This document shows, piece after piece, positions 19,455 through 30,791 of a stretch of 64,000 nt of DNA. Within the stretch, counting starts at the first letter, position 1, and every line of letters begins with the position of its first letter. Below the pieces are notes generated by a model that ran no database searches, had not been told where the DNA came from, and saw only the letters and a program-made list of their open reading frames with translations. Position numbers and translations under genes: made by a program. The DNA comes from Bifiguratus adelaidae (Eukaryota; Mucoromycota; Endogonomycetes; Endogonales), in assembly GCA_002261195.1 (NCBI GenBank), contig MVBO01000015.1:1-64000 (forward strand), in the 5' to 3' direction.

Positions 19455-20024
19455 ATGAAGTTGTTTACGTCCACGCATCAATATCCATACAAGTGGTCCC
19501 TCGTTTCTGCTGCTCAGTGGCAGAAATACCCTAATGAGCACTGTCCTCACGTCAAGGCTGTGGATGTGCTCTCACGCCACATTGACAAAGATACCGGAAT
19601 ATTGTATACAGAACGGTTGTTGACCGTAGAACAAAACGTACCGGCATGGGTGATGCGGTTTATTGGCGGTTGCACGACGCAGTATGTTCGAGAAGTCAGT
19701 GCTCTCGATCCCAAAACGCAGACGCTCACCATGTCCTCTGTCAACTTGACCATGTCCAACTTTATGTCTGTCCAAGAAACCATCACCTACCAATGCGATC
19801 CTGATCAACCCGACAAGACACTCTTCTCTCAAACGGCTGCTATTAGTGCCGGTAGTACACTGAGGGGTATGGCATCGATGGTGGAGGATTTTTCCGTCAA
19901 GCGATTCAAGGAGAACGCCGTGATTGGACGGGAAGGTTTCATGAACGTCTTGGAGCGCTTCAGTGTTCTTACGGAAGCGAGCGAACAAGCAACCCTAGAG
20001 AACAAGCAAGTGGAGGCCATATAG
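19455..20024 (+). CDS. PRELI/MSF1 lipid transfer protein, Ups2/Ups3 (PRELID3) type
   Basis: Intronless, 189 residues, full PRELI/MSF1 domain. Family features: start MKLFTSTHQYPYKWSLVSAA, WQKYPNEHCPHV, VDVLSRHID, ERLLTVEQNVPAWVMRF and a C-terminal helix ending near the stop. Such proteins shuttle phospholipids across the mitochondrial intermembrane space with Mdm35. The Ups2/Ups3 branch carries phosphatidylserine and is assigned here by the MK-start and RHID signature. A second family member of Ups1 type is in the same window at 51181. Confidence 0.88.
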   Translation: MKLFTSTHQYPYKWSLVSAAQWQKYPNEHCPHVKAVDVLSRHIDKDTGILYTERLLTVEQNVPAWVMRFIGGCTTQYVREVSALDPKTQTLTMSSVNLTMSNFMSVQETITYQCDPDQPDKTLFSQTAAISAGSTLRGMASMVEDFSVKRFKENAVIGREGFMNVLERFSVLTEASEQATLENKQVEAI

Positions 20025-20324
20025 ATTGCTGTTTCACCTTTACAGTATACGTCCCACCTCACCCCCGATCGACCAAAAAGACATACAACCCGCATTCGAC
20101 TACACTGCACTTCATTCATTAGACGCATCCAGCATCCAGCATCTCATCATACATCATATCAGCGGCTCACATCACATCATATACCCCATGTTCCATCCCT
20201 TGTAAAGCCTTGGGACACAAGACTAGCCTAGAGTACAGTCTTGTCTCTGTATCATACACTCGCATACAAAAGACATGTTTATCAGTCTATGGAATGTTTC
20301 TATACAAAACATGCTTATGCCTTT

Positions 20325-22267
20325 GACTCTAGAGCGTGTAATAACATGAATTGAAGCACCAGGAGACCCGTTCCTGATACATCCACCAAGGCAGTGCTAC
20401 ACGTGATAATACGTCAACGAATGTCGCACCGGGTTTCCTTTTGACTTACAGGTAGGTTAGTACGTAATTATCGGGATCGTAATCGAACCGCCAAGACAGC
20501 AGGGTACCATATTTGGCCGCCAATAAGGCAAAATAGGTCTAAGGAAATTGGCCTCAATATCCACCTAAACTTGAGCGCGAAACTTACCAGGAGCATCGAT
20601 GAGACCAAATATACGGCCACAAAGGTCCATGTCATCTCTAGGTTGCCCGACTGAAATATAAAGGTCACCAAAAGAAACAAGACTTGAATAAGAAGGTTCA
20701 TGAGCATCATGGTCCATTCAACCGTCATGTAATTGTCTTGACGGCCTGCGTGCAAATAGGTGGATAGACGTGAACAATAGATGGTACCGAAATTGCCACT
20801 GATGCCGTTCATCACGGGGACCAAAAGGGCCATGGCTGGATAGGGTTCGACAAAGCGTTCCAAGACGACGCCAGCACCGCTACGGAAGAGGTCAGTAAGC
20901 GATGGAAAGTGGGAAAGCCATGTTCACGCATTGTATGTACCTGGAAATGAGCATGGCCACAAAGACCGGCGTCCAGCCTGAAAAGAGCAATCCTTTCACC
21001 TGATCATTGAGATACACGGATCGACCGAGGATGGGAATCAAAAGAACCATGACGACAAGGAGAATGGGGGATAACGCGGTATCTGTCAAGTGCGAGTGAG
21101 CATGCAATTGTCCATGATGACAGGGGAGCGCTCTTACTGAAAAACTGGTACATCAGCGTTGCCAATATAGCCAACAGAGAAATGGTCACATTGTCACCCA
21201 CGCAGGCAGCGATGGGACAAGCAATGTTGTCTAAGCTTCAGATGAGCATACCTCTATTCATGACACTCGCAGAACATACCTGGATTCACGTTGTAATGTC
21301 GACAGGCTATAATTAGAACGGACGTGAACACACTCATAAAGGCACCGCTTATACTGGCGCACATCATGGATGTTGCGACCATTAACAAACTCTCCCATAT
21401 AGGTGGACTCGGATCGGTCGCTGCCCGCGATGAAAGACCTAGCAAGTATGAGAAGAGACCGGCTATTGAGCCGACAATGAGAGCTTGTAGGATAAGAAGG
21501 AAGCTGTTGCCAACAACAATCTTGCGGCGCGGCTTTGATTGATCTAGCGAACCGAGGTTGGCCTATAACAAAATGTAAGGCAAGTCAAAACAAGTCGCGA
21601 GTTGTATAGACTTACCGCCGTGGAAAGCCGGGCGGCAAAATTCATTTCAAGGTTGCCCTTCAGATTGAACAGGATTGGAACCAGGATATAGAGCTCGGGC
21701 ACTGCTTCAAAGACTGGCCATGCCTGCAATGCACGACCAATGTCAGTCAAACCGCAGAAACTATTCTATCAATGCATACCTGTAGGTAATCCAGCAGCCA
21801 ACCGACAAACATGAGTCCACCCAAGAGGATCATTGTGGAAGGGAACGTCTAGAATACCGCGTAAGCCTGTTTTGCGTCTCTTATACCAAGCACCCCACCT
21901 GAATTGCCAGCGTCCATGCGCTCTGCATTTCCAATTCAGGAACGTCCTTCACCGTGCCTTCGGGATGGTCAAGTAAGTTGGATCGCTCTAGGTCGATGGA
22001 GGTATGAAAGAGTGGCGTAGAAGCGGTCGCATAGTCGCCGTCATGATGGTCTTCTTGATATTGCGTGGCATGAAGCGAATAGGTATCAAATTGATCTGAC
22101 TCTCCGGCTTCTCCTTCTGCAGTGTCATTTTCGTGAATGGGTGGCGATGAGGGAAGAGGTGTTGCAGACAATGCGTGGTAAGCATCGTCCGCTGTAGTGT
22201 CTGAGAATGCGTCAATGGCAAAGAGCTCAATGCCCCCTTGGCTCCCTGGTGCCGAAGGTTTATTCAT
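20325..22267 (-). CDS. SLC41/MgtE-type divalent cation transporter
   Basis: Magnesium transporter of the SLC41 family with two MgtE-like repeats, nine exons. An acidic cytosolic N-tail of about 120 residues precedes ELYILVPILFNLKGNLEMNF (repeat 1 signature, with ARLSTA after it). Next come DNIACPIAACVGDNVTISLL and the repeat 2 counterpart VPVMNGISGNFGTIYCSRLS. The last two small exons encode WRFDYDPDNYVLTYL and TALVDVSGTGLLVLQF, which match the second D-P-D-N...TALGD-GTG element. In the last motif the usual Gly-Asp (LGD) is Val-Asp. Without these two exons the protein would lack the final ion-pathway helix, so the end at 20325 is preferred over an earlier stop. Convergent with the Ups2-like gene. 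Confidence 0.9.
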
Positions 22268-22679
22268 CCCGTTCCGGCTCCCTAATGTCTACAGCTGCCG
22301 ACGACCGGTGTGCAGTTGACGAGTAGGGGATGCCGTTCAGCTCTGTATATGTACGCAGTGTCTCAATCTCCTTAGCAGTGTCCTCGCATCCAACGCTTCA
22401 ATGAGCGAAAGGAATGTTCGACCCAAGCCAAATTTGCAGCGAGCACGTTTTCAGGCTCAAAGTGGAAAAACTGTTTTGGCTTGGTATGATGGCAAGAGAG
22501 GATGTGCAGAGGTTTTGAGGCAATGATGATGGACTAGATTCAGGCATAGTGATGTCGCCTCGTGCACCACTGTCTGGTTGGATGTCCCAATTTTCATTTG
22601 ACATACTATAGGCTATAGGACCGCCTGTCCAAGGTATGATCTGCGACATTTCGCTGTATTTCATTCATATGATACAAGT
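22268..22679. other. Intergenic between SLC41 and myosin light chain genes
   Basis: Upstream region of the SLC41 gene and 3' flank of the light-chain gene. Nothing recognisable. Confidence 0.4.
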
Positions 22680-23298
22680 TCAAGCTACCGTTTCACCGTG
22701 CTTGAGCATTCGGACAAAGTCTCTATAGTCAAAGTTGCCATCCTTGTCCAACTGCATGCCTTTAAACATGAGATCCACCTAAATAGCAAATTATGAGCCA
22801 CAGGTTCCAAGCAGCAGTAATGTGGTTCATGCCATACCTCTTCATCTGTAAATCGATCACCCATAGTGGTCATGTATTCCCGCAAATCCTCTGCATTGAT
22901 CAATCCTTTCCGATCGTCATCAAAGCATTCGAAAGCCTGAATGATATCGTGCTCTGGATCCGTGCCGCTCAATTTTTCACCCATAAGTGTAAGGAACATG
23001 GTGAAGTTGATCGATCCGGGTGCTTCGTTGATCATGTTGGCGACGTAGTCGGCAGATGGATTCTGACCTATCGTCTACCGTGAATTATGGAGGCTTACAA
23101 ATTCTCCGATCGCTTCTACGTACCTAGCTGGCATAGAACGGCCGTCAAATCCTCAGCTTCTAGAAAACCGTCCTCGTCGGTGTCCATCATGGAGAAGGCT
23201 TCCTTGAACTCTATAACTTGTTGTGGTGTGAACATGGCAAATACGTTAGAGCTTTGCCGCACGGCTCGCTTCTTCTTTTGATTTCTGGCTGACTGCAT
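22680..23298 (-). CDS. Myosin II regulatory light chain
   Basis: EF-hand protein that binds the myosin II neck in cytokinesis. Three exons give about 165 residues. The basic N-terminus ends in [10 protein letters not shown], equivalent to the phosphorylated R-A-T-S-NVFAMF site of animal light chains, here Ser-Ser. EF-hand 1 ([15 protein letters not shown]) has a complete Ca2+/Mg2+-binding loop. The second hand ([14 protein letters not shown]) keeps part of the ligands and the last ([14 protein letters not shown]) looks complete. ATG 23298 gives a tail of the length usual in the family. Confidence 0.92.
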
Positions 23299-23704
23299 AG
23301 GTGGTGTAAATACATAGAGCACGCAAAATGGGCATCTGAGCCGGAGACATCTGCATGGAATAGCTACGTACCATTCTTGAACTAACAAGCCGGTGACCAG
23401 GTATGCGTCAAACGGGCAACAAGAACAAGAAGGCAAGCGTTGCTCGCAAGACGCTTTTCAAACACACCACTTACGTTTTTCCATATTTGGCAATGTAACG
23501 GTTGAACATCAACAAAACTATGAAACAGGCGACGATGATAGAAAGAGTTGTTCCCTATATTTACAAGGATCGTGTGCTGCTTCACAGATGGTGCGTGCTA
23601 ACATGTTTCAGGTTTTTCCATGACAATGGTCGTGTCATGCGCGATATATAGGATAATGTGGTATGGTAGGGTAGGGTGAAATCGAGTGGGTTCAGTGGTC
23701 ATGA
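23299..23704. other. Intergenic, light-chain gene promoter
   Basis: Upstream region of the myosin light chain gene and 3' flank of ISU1. No element recognised. Confidence 0.4.
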
Positions 23705-24543
23705 TTAGGCGGTCGCGGCAAATGCAGAAGGAGCTGCATCAGCAGCCGAAGTTGGTACCGTGAGTCTCTTCTTCTTATAATCCTTGATAGCCGATTTGAT
23801 GGCATCCTCTGCCAACATAGAACAGTGAAGCTTGACAGGGGGTAGGCACAACTCCTTGGCAATCTCTGTATTCTTGATTTGACCAGCCTGATCCAAAGTC
23901 ATCCCCCGAACTCGCTCAGTCATGAAACTTGAGCTGGCGATGGCGCTACCACATCCAAAGGTCTTGAACTTGACGTCGACAATTTTACCGGTGGCTTCAT
24001 CCACCTTGATCTGTAGCTTCATAACATCTCCACAAGCAGGAGCTCCAACGAGACCAGTGCCAACATCGGGGTCATTCTTGTTCAGGGAACCAACGTTACG
24101 AGGTCGCTCATAATGATCAATGACCTAAAAGGTGCAGCCAACAAAAAAGTTGAGTCAGCAAGTTCCGACGCAATAAGGTGTCTTTCAAGAGACTCCCGGA
24201 TGGCATCAAAAATCCACGCACTAGCCAGCACTGTCACAAGCAAGACTGCAAGTGGCCGGACAGCTCCGCACCACAACGACGAGAGCGTCAACAAAAAGGT
24301 CATGGTGCAGCTATTTCAAATCGGGCATGAAAAAGACCGCTCCGAGTCTCTTGTGTAATGATCGGCAAGCATCCATGACCTCCCATGACTCATCCAGCGA
24401 GTCTCTCACTCCTACGACACCACACGTCTACATACCTTCTCGTGATATTGTCTCTTTGCGCCAAGTGCAAACACGTTCACAGCCGGACTTCTGAAAGCCT
24501 TTGTGGCGATAGGTGCAGTTCGTTGCAATGTACTTCTGAGCAT
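23705..24543 (-). CDS. ISU1: Mitochondrial iron-sulfur scaffold Isu1/IscU
   Basis: Scaffold for Fe-S cluster assembly in the mitochondrial matrix. Exon 1 (24436-24543) encodes a mitochondrial presequence (MLRSTLQRTAPIATKAFRS) ending YHEK. A 311-bp intron, unusually long for this window, separates it from exon 2 (23705-24124), which starts VIDHYERPRNVGSLNK. All three cluster cysteines are visible: PACGDVMK, FGCGSAIASSS and KLHCSMLAED. The Hsp70-binding LPPVK motif precedes the third. A short Ala-rich C-tail extends beyond the bacterial length. Confidence 0.97.
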
Positions 24544-25074
24544 ACTGAATGTATTTTGCGTAAGTGAAAGGTGTTGAAGGGAGTGACGATACGTCGTGAC
24601 AAGTGACAGGAGGAGGAAAAAAGGTGACAAACAAGATGCGAAATGGTTGAAACTTTAGCTTCTGTAGTTTATAATGCATGACCGTCGATGACGTTGTAGC
24701 CAATCATCGTCGAGATGAAATTATCAGATTTTTTCCCATCTGATTACAATCATCTGGCCGGGTGGATCAAGTGTGCCTGGCGGAAATACCTCTCTACACA
24801 GATGGGTTATCCATAAAACTGAGGAGTAGTTCACACATGGATTGAGTCAAATGAGAGCACTTGCAGAGTACCAAGGCTAGATGTTTGAGAAATATGAACG
24901 AGCCCGGATGAACAACGCAAACAACTTGTGCATTGCCAATGTTATCTTTTGATATCAAACTTTGGTGTATTGGCTTTCAAGCATATTTTCGCTTAAGATG
25001 TCCACCCGTAACATCATTACCACCTGGGTAAATTGTAAAATGCTCACGTATTGGGTGTTTGATTCTCAGCTGTG
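24544..25074. other. Intergenic upstream of ISU1
   Basis: Promoter region of ISU1 is expected on the ISU1 side. No gene or clear motif seen. Confidence 0.4.
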
Positions 25075-26239
25075 CTATAGACTTTGCCTTGGAGGAAAAC
25101 TTTTCCTTCTCCCCATCCAATTTGCAAGCTTGGATTCGCATATCAGCACGTCCAGATCGTCGTCATGTATATCTGTAAACGAATACAGTCCCCGATGCTT
25201 CACCCATCCATTGCCGTGCTCCTCAATGAAGATGTGATCATATTGGATTGCATGATTCATGTCAATAGCACAAACCTCCAAGGTTGAAGGGACAATCCAA
25301 ACACATACAAAACTTTTGTGGCGGAACCTCCTGGACGACGCGAAGATCCAAGATCTTGACAATGTCATCGTCCTGCAAAGCATAAAAGATGACACGTCAG
25401 TAAAGATTATTGAGAAGGAAGTACAAGCCCTCAGGCTAGGAAGGGAGTAGGACAGGAGCATATAAAGGGTAACCTTCGGAAATTAGCAGGATGGAAGCGG
25501 AGGTGATGGTCCCTATGCGCATCGATGAGGTGTCCTCATCAATGTATGCGAGGTTGGCGAAGTGCAGGAATCATAGAACGAGATGTACAATGTTTTTCCG
25601 AGGCGGAAAGAAGTACTTCATGGCATGAGGGGGCATATATATACGTTTGCTTGCTGATAGAAATTAAATAGACATTGCAATTTCCCAACAGGCACATCAG
25701 GTCTACTTTTATCGCGTCCACGTCATTCTTCCGGTTTTCATACGTCCACCAGTCAAAGAGAAGGGTGTCAATCATGTCGCGATCGCCGGTTAACACTTTG
25801 AACAGACGCTCCCAGCGAAGTTTTTCGTCCTTGTCCCCAATGTCGACAGATAATCCGGCAACTTTGTAGCAGAGGGCCTACGTCGATTATGATCCGGTAA
25901 TCTCTCCAAAGACCCCGCATCGCCTCACGTAGATAGGAAAAGATCCAAGTCATCAGCATGTAAAAGATGTCGGTCCAGAAAGCTCCGCTCCGCTTTTGCA
26001 CGTTTTACCACGTTCTTCCATGGCTTATTTGCCATATCGTATTGAGCTTGCAACATGTGAATGAAGTAGATAATGAAGCGTATCATTGTTCTTCGCTCAC
26101 GCTCTACATCCTTGATGTAGGATAAGCGGCTTTTCTCGTTATCGGCCTGAGCGATGAGCTGCTGGAGCTCGTCGCCTGTTCAGAGTCCAGTCTTTTCCTG
26201 CGAGCTGTCACTGCTACCATCGCTTTCGTCATCGGCCAT
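25075..26239 (-). CDS. Unrecognised multi-exon gene, splicing unresolved
   Basis: Several minus-strand segments look coding but I could not join them all. From ATG 26239 (MADDESDG, then an intron) an exon reads ELQQLIAQADNEKSRLSY through YDMANKPWKNVVKRAKAERS to LHADDLDLFLST and a GTGAGG donor. A second segment reads YKVAGLSVDIGDKDEKLRW and continues TLLFDWWTYENRKNDVD. Others are MRIGTITSASILLISEG, DDDIVKILDLRVVQEVP and, at the 3' end, YSFTDIHDDDLDVLICESK. The phase of the first donor does not match the obvious acceptor (CGACGTAG) before the second segment. So there is either a non-obvious splice site, a frameshift, or decay of the gene. No family recognised. Confidence 0.4.
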
Positions 26240-26638
26240 CGAACTTCCTTCTTCCTATGGCATGTTTTCCGGTCTGCGGTGACTAGTGTCAATCACCAGA
26301 GTACTTGTTCCCGTATATGCCGAATTTACCTATGCTCTGCTGGAGCCAGCACCAGTCTTGGAATTAAGTGGACCATATAGCTCGATAAAAGCGTGGAATT
26401 GGCCGAATCGCCGTGGTTGATGGAGTCATGACGGAAGAAGTGTGAAAGAGTTTACAGCCCGCTGCGAAATCAAGCAAGAATATATAGGCTGCTGCCCAGG
26501 ATTGGAGACGAAGAGAGCAGACTTCGAGTATTGGTTTCAAACTAAAAGACAAGCCCATCACGCATAGTTGAATTGACTTGTAAGGCGTGTGAGAGATCTG
26601 GCTGTCAGTTAAGTATCGCCAAGTGGAGTGTAGGACCG
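26240..26638. other. Intergenic, divergent promoter region
   Basis: Lies between two divergent genes. No element recognised. Confidence 0.35.
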
Positions 26639-28799
26639 ATGAGCGCGACTACCGCTCGTCAGTCACAACACTTTCGTTCTGACAGTTTCGCCTCTGGCGT
26701 GATCTTCCCAGCAATACTGATTAGGCAGGCAAACGTTGTAGTCGTAAGTAGTGTTGAGCGAGGCCGGTTAGGCAAACGGATAGCTTTCCTGCCTCCAGAC
26801 AATGCCGGAGCAATGCCTTCGCAATCCACCGCAATAGGCATTATACTGACACCTATTAAAGAAACGATGCTGGGGCCATGAGCCTGCTCGTGTTTGTGGG
26901 GGCACCAAGGTTGGCAGACTTGTTGGCTTACGACGCAGAGCAATAGGGTCACAAGCTGGTGGAAGCCAAATCGTTTTCACTCTTCAGTGATTCCGTACCG
27001 GTCGCTCGATTCAACGGTAACGGTCAGAAAACATACCTTGACGAAACCGACACCGAAAATGAAAGAGCCTCGCAGCGAATACGTTCACTGAAGCCTACAT
27101 CAAGGGTCACAACTCACTTTAGAGACAGAAAGCAAACAAATAAAGGGTTCAAACCGTTCGTTCCACCACGTCCAGCGCATTCCTCGCTTTATGTCACATT
27201 GGCACAAGCTATTGAGGAGGCACGGCCGAATAGAAGAACAAGTGGTGACTTGCTATGTATTCTGAGGGGACTACCTACTGCTCGTCATGTTGTGCGTAAG
27301 CAAGGCGAGAAGAAAGGCGATAATGTATCAATCACAACTTTATTGTTGGGTGATGATACGTTGTCTGGATTTACGGTCGAAGCTTGGGGTGACACTGGCC
27401 AACAGCTGCAGCAATATGGACTCGGTGATGCTCTGCTAGTGTACGGTGAGACTTGCCTTACGCGTGTATTCCGTCAAAATGCAAAGCTGAGATCCTCTGT
27501 CAGGACTATTAATGAAGTGTTACAAGACTCAGTGGAAAGGTGAAATTACAAACACATCTATCGTATCACTTGCCAAGCCCAGCAAAGGTGGCCTTCATGC
27601 GAGACACCTTGAGAATCTCATAGATTGGTCACGCAAGTCTTTTCTTCCTCAGCTAACATGTCTCGACTCTCTGTCATCGCCGAGCTACTTTGAACCCGCG
27701 CAACGACTCGATGTTCAATCGAAGAAGAGACATGACTTGATTTCGGAGCCCTCACGAATCGCAACTTCGACATTTCGAGTCAGGTTGCTGAGTATTCACC
27801 AACCAACGACTATCTCATCAACTCCACTGCCATCTGCCATCACTTCTTGCACCAGTTGCCTGAAGGTGGTCAACAGCAGCAACGACATTATTAATGCGTA
27901 CATGTGAGCAATCTGCTCTGCCTGCTAGCGTTGGCTAATATGTCGTTGCAGAGTCACACAGCATAGTGTAAACCTTCGTAATGTTTACCCCGGCCTAATT
28001 ATTGATTTGAAAGGATTTCACGTTGATATTGACACGAAAGGAGGTGGGTAAGTGACGTCCACTCAACACAAAGATGCTTAAGTTTTCCTTAAGGTAAAAG
28101 CTTCCTCGTGTCAACCTCAGATTCCGGGATCGACGTACCTCCCATACGGACAGTGGGCGATCACTTGTTTCCAAAGTTTGACGACTACCTTCCAGAGAAC
28201 ATTTCGACTTTTACTGAATTGATGGCCAGACATTATAGGGGTAAGCTAGATCCTCCGTCTTTGACGAATAACTCAATGCACAAGTAGGTCTTGCCCGCGT
28301 CAAATGTAACATTGTGGACATCACGTTACCGGCTGTCCATCCCATCAGAGTCGAAGATATCCAAACCAACCATATATCAAAACTCATCTATCGCATTTGC
28401 GCCTACTGCAGTCGTGAGGCACGGCAAGACACCAATGGTATCCTGCATTGTTCGCATTGCATTACCACGACCTCGACCGCCAAATTCCAATGGGCCTACA
28501 AGCCAATACTCATGCAATTCCAAGATGTACGTGTAGCCGACACGAACAAGGCACATTGGTATCGCATGGAAGGCAAATTGGCAGATGACCTATTTCTGGG
28601 ATGTCAAGCGCGACATTTCGGCGAGGCGTCTCAATCGTTGCGTCCACATACTCTCTCGAGGCTCCTGAGCAGATGGAAGACCTTGGTACGACTGGCCAAA
28701 CAACCAAGCTCTTCCGGTTATGAATGTATTCTATTCTGTACACTACACATGGATGGCATTGAAGGGCAAGTGAGGGCCATTCACGTATTTCCCGAATAA
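26639..28799 (+). CDS. Shieldin-2 (SHLD2)-like OB-fold protein
   Basis: Putative single-stranded DNA-binding protein. In-phase exons cover an OB-like domain (TLLLGDDTLSGFTVEAWGDT, YGLGDALLVYGE), a middle domain (STFRVRLLSIHQP, a C-T-S-C pair, VYPGLIIDLKGFHVDIDTKG) and a C-terminal domain with a zinc ribbon (RICAYCSREARQDTNGIL then HCSHC) and RMEGKLADDLFLGCQ. Three OB folds with a ribbon in the last, including a D-x-NGI motif between the Cys pairs, match my knowledge of the animal shieldin subunit SHLD2, which protects DNA ends from resection. RPA1 or POT1 relatives are alternatives. The 5' end is uncertain: ATG 26639 opens a frame with a GTAAGT donor, and the acceptor before 26947 continues it in phase, but a middle exon could exist. 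Confidence 0.55.
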
Positions 28800-28835
28800 A
28801 ATTTCACTTCGGCCGCGATCACTTTTTCGGCCTGC

Positions 28836-29933
28836 ATGGCTTGCTTCCGCAAGTTGTTTCTGTTACAGTGCCTTGTGCTGGCTATAGTATGTCTATTGGC
28901 TCCTCAAGTACGAGCATGGGAGCAGGGTAGGTCATGAGCTTCTGCAGCTTTGCGGATGGCTTGTCTAACGGACCATATGCACGTTCAGGGGATTACGAGA
29001 TCTTTGACCTTGTTGATGAACTGGAGTTGGCCGAAGGGAAAGAGGTCAACTTTTATAGCTGGCTTAAGGTCGAGGTAAACTAATGCATACGTTTGGTGGA
29101 AGAGGTGGGCATCATGCTCAGCCATGCCTATAGCCATCTGCTTCTGTCGCTCAAATCAATCGTGCATATCGCAAGCTGTCGCTAGAGTTACAGTAAGTCT
29201 ACGCATGTATAGCCTCAAGCATCATCATGCTTATGCTTTTGTGTACTCTAGTCCGGACAAGAACAAGCATGATGCGCTTGCGCACCAGCGATTTGCCAGG
29301 TTAGGCAAAGTTGCGGCTATTCTTCGGAATGATACCACTCGTGAACGGTACAATTTCTTCTACAAAAACGGTGTTCCACGTTGGCGTGGTACTGGCTACT
29401 ACTATGCTCGTTACCGACCAGGCTTGGGCACCGTCATTGTCTTCCTCGTTTTGCTGACGAACGGTCTTCAATATGTTGTTCACCTAATCAATTATCACCA
29501 AGAGAAACGAAAGATTCAACAGTACGTTGCTGACGCTAGAGAATTCCTAGCGCGACGCACACCCAAGGCTCACGGCGCACCGACATTTGGCAAGAGCATG
29601 ATTGAGATTGGCGATCATTTCATGAAGTGCGACGTGAAAGGAGACGGACATATCATCTTTTATCCAGAAGGTAATCCAAGCATTGAACTCAATGTCGATA
29701 CGGTGCCAAAGCCCCGATTCACCAACACATTTCTCTTTCAATTACCGAAGATGATCATACGCAAGCTAAACGGCGAAAAGGAAGAGGATGTTGCATACGA
29801 GGAGGAGGAGATTGTCGAAGAGGAACCTGTAGAGAAGGATGGTCCAAATCAGAGCGACTCTGGCACCTTGCGCGTCCGAAAGACTAATCAGATGAAGGTG
29901 GTCGCCGGCCAACGGAAAAACGTTCGCAGATAG
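28836..29933 (+). CDS. ERJ5: ER membrane J-domain protein, Erj5-like
   Basis: Hsp40 co-chaperone of the ER lumenal Hsp70 (Kar2/BiP). A signal peptide (MACFRKLFLLQCLVLAIVC) ends near VRAWEQ. The J domain follows: YEIFDLVDELELAEG, NFYSWLKVEPSASVAQINRA and YRKLSLELHPDKN with the HPD tripeptide. Then comes FFYKNGVPRWRGTGYYYARY and one transmembrane span (LGTVIVFLVLLTNGLQYVV). The cytosolic tail is acidic then basic (EEEEIVEEEPVEK, final RKNVRR). Four exons. The third exon is reached by an acceptor (CCTATAG at 29130) that restores the family sequence. The insert LAEGKEV inside the J-domain is characteristic of Erj5. Confidence 0.93.
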
Positions 29934-30046
29934 CTAGCAATACCTTCCATGGTTCATGAAAAAAAAGTCCCTTCTACATTCATCGCTTTTGGGATTTATG
30001 GCATTTAGCCGAGTATAGTACACGCGAATAAACAACACACTGCATT

Positions 30047-30618
30047 CTACAGGTCGTCCTCGGAGTCATCACGTATCGTTGCTGTGCTGTGAACGGGAGG
30101 CAAGTCATCTAAATCAGATCCGTCTGCTTCGGCATCTACATCACGCGCTTCCCGTCTCACTTCGCGTTCTCCGTCCTCACCGTCCTCTTCTTCCGGTCGC
30201 GCATTACTCTGTCGACGGTCCTTGTTGACAGTCTCCACCGCATCCAACCAGTCACTGTAGACATCAACTGCCTCACTTAGACCTGTTCAAATGTTTTAGG
30301 GACCTCTCGCCGCGTTATTCATTCTGTAACGTACCGTTGATGGGTGCTTGATAAGACACATCGCAAATCTTGCAATGTAAGTGGCCTACCTTGTTGGCCG
30401 TATCCCTAAACAAACGTTAGCCGAACGGAGCAGTGACAAGAACCATACTGACATCTTGACCTCGACTACTTTGGAGTGATTACAAAAAAGACAGTCGAAT
30501 TGTGTGTCAAGGGTTTGTCGAATGCGCTTCACTGGCTTTCTCTTTGACTTGCGCTTCCCCTAACATGAGCGGATCAGTACTTGCACGCGCAAATGCCTGG
30601 TGAATGTCCACTTACCAT
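30047..30618 (-). CDS. ELF1: Transcription elongation factor Elf1/ELOF1
   Basis: Zinc-ribbon factor that rides with RNA polymerase II and aids transcription-coupled repair. The basic N-terminus is MGKRKSKRKP, followed by CLFCNH and CKIC zinc ligands, VKMD between them and LSEAVDVYSDWLDAVE after them. An acidic C-tail (SDLDDLPPVHST, ending DDSEDDL) is common in fungal Elf1. The first coding exon is exactly the ATG (30616-30618) before a GTAAGT donor, and glycine 2 starts the next exon. Convergent with ERJ5. Confidence 0.95.
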
Positions 30619-30791
30619 GACAAGTGTCTCAGCGGCCGAAAAATTAGCGGTCCAAATGGGGGTGTCAAACACTTCAGCCCGAGAACTCTCCTTTTATTGG
30701 GATTACATTCGTAAAACCCACCAGCGTCTAGTCTATGATGAATGATGAAGAGGCAAAAAGGTTACTTTACAGGGTGGTGTGAGTTGATACA

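Noticed and set aside
20399-20408. CACGTGAT near the SLC41 3' end as another composite element
   Set aside because: No CCAAT four bases away; lies in the final SLC41 intron.
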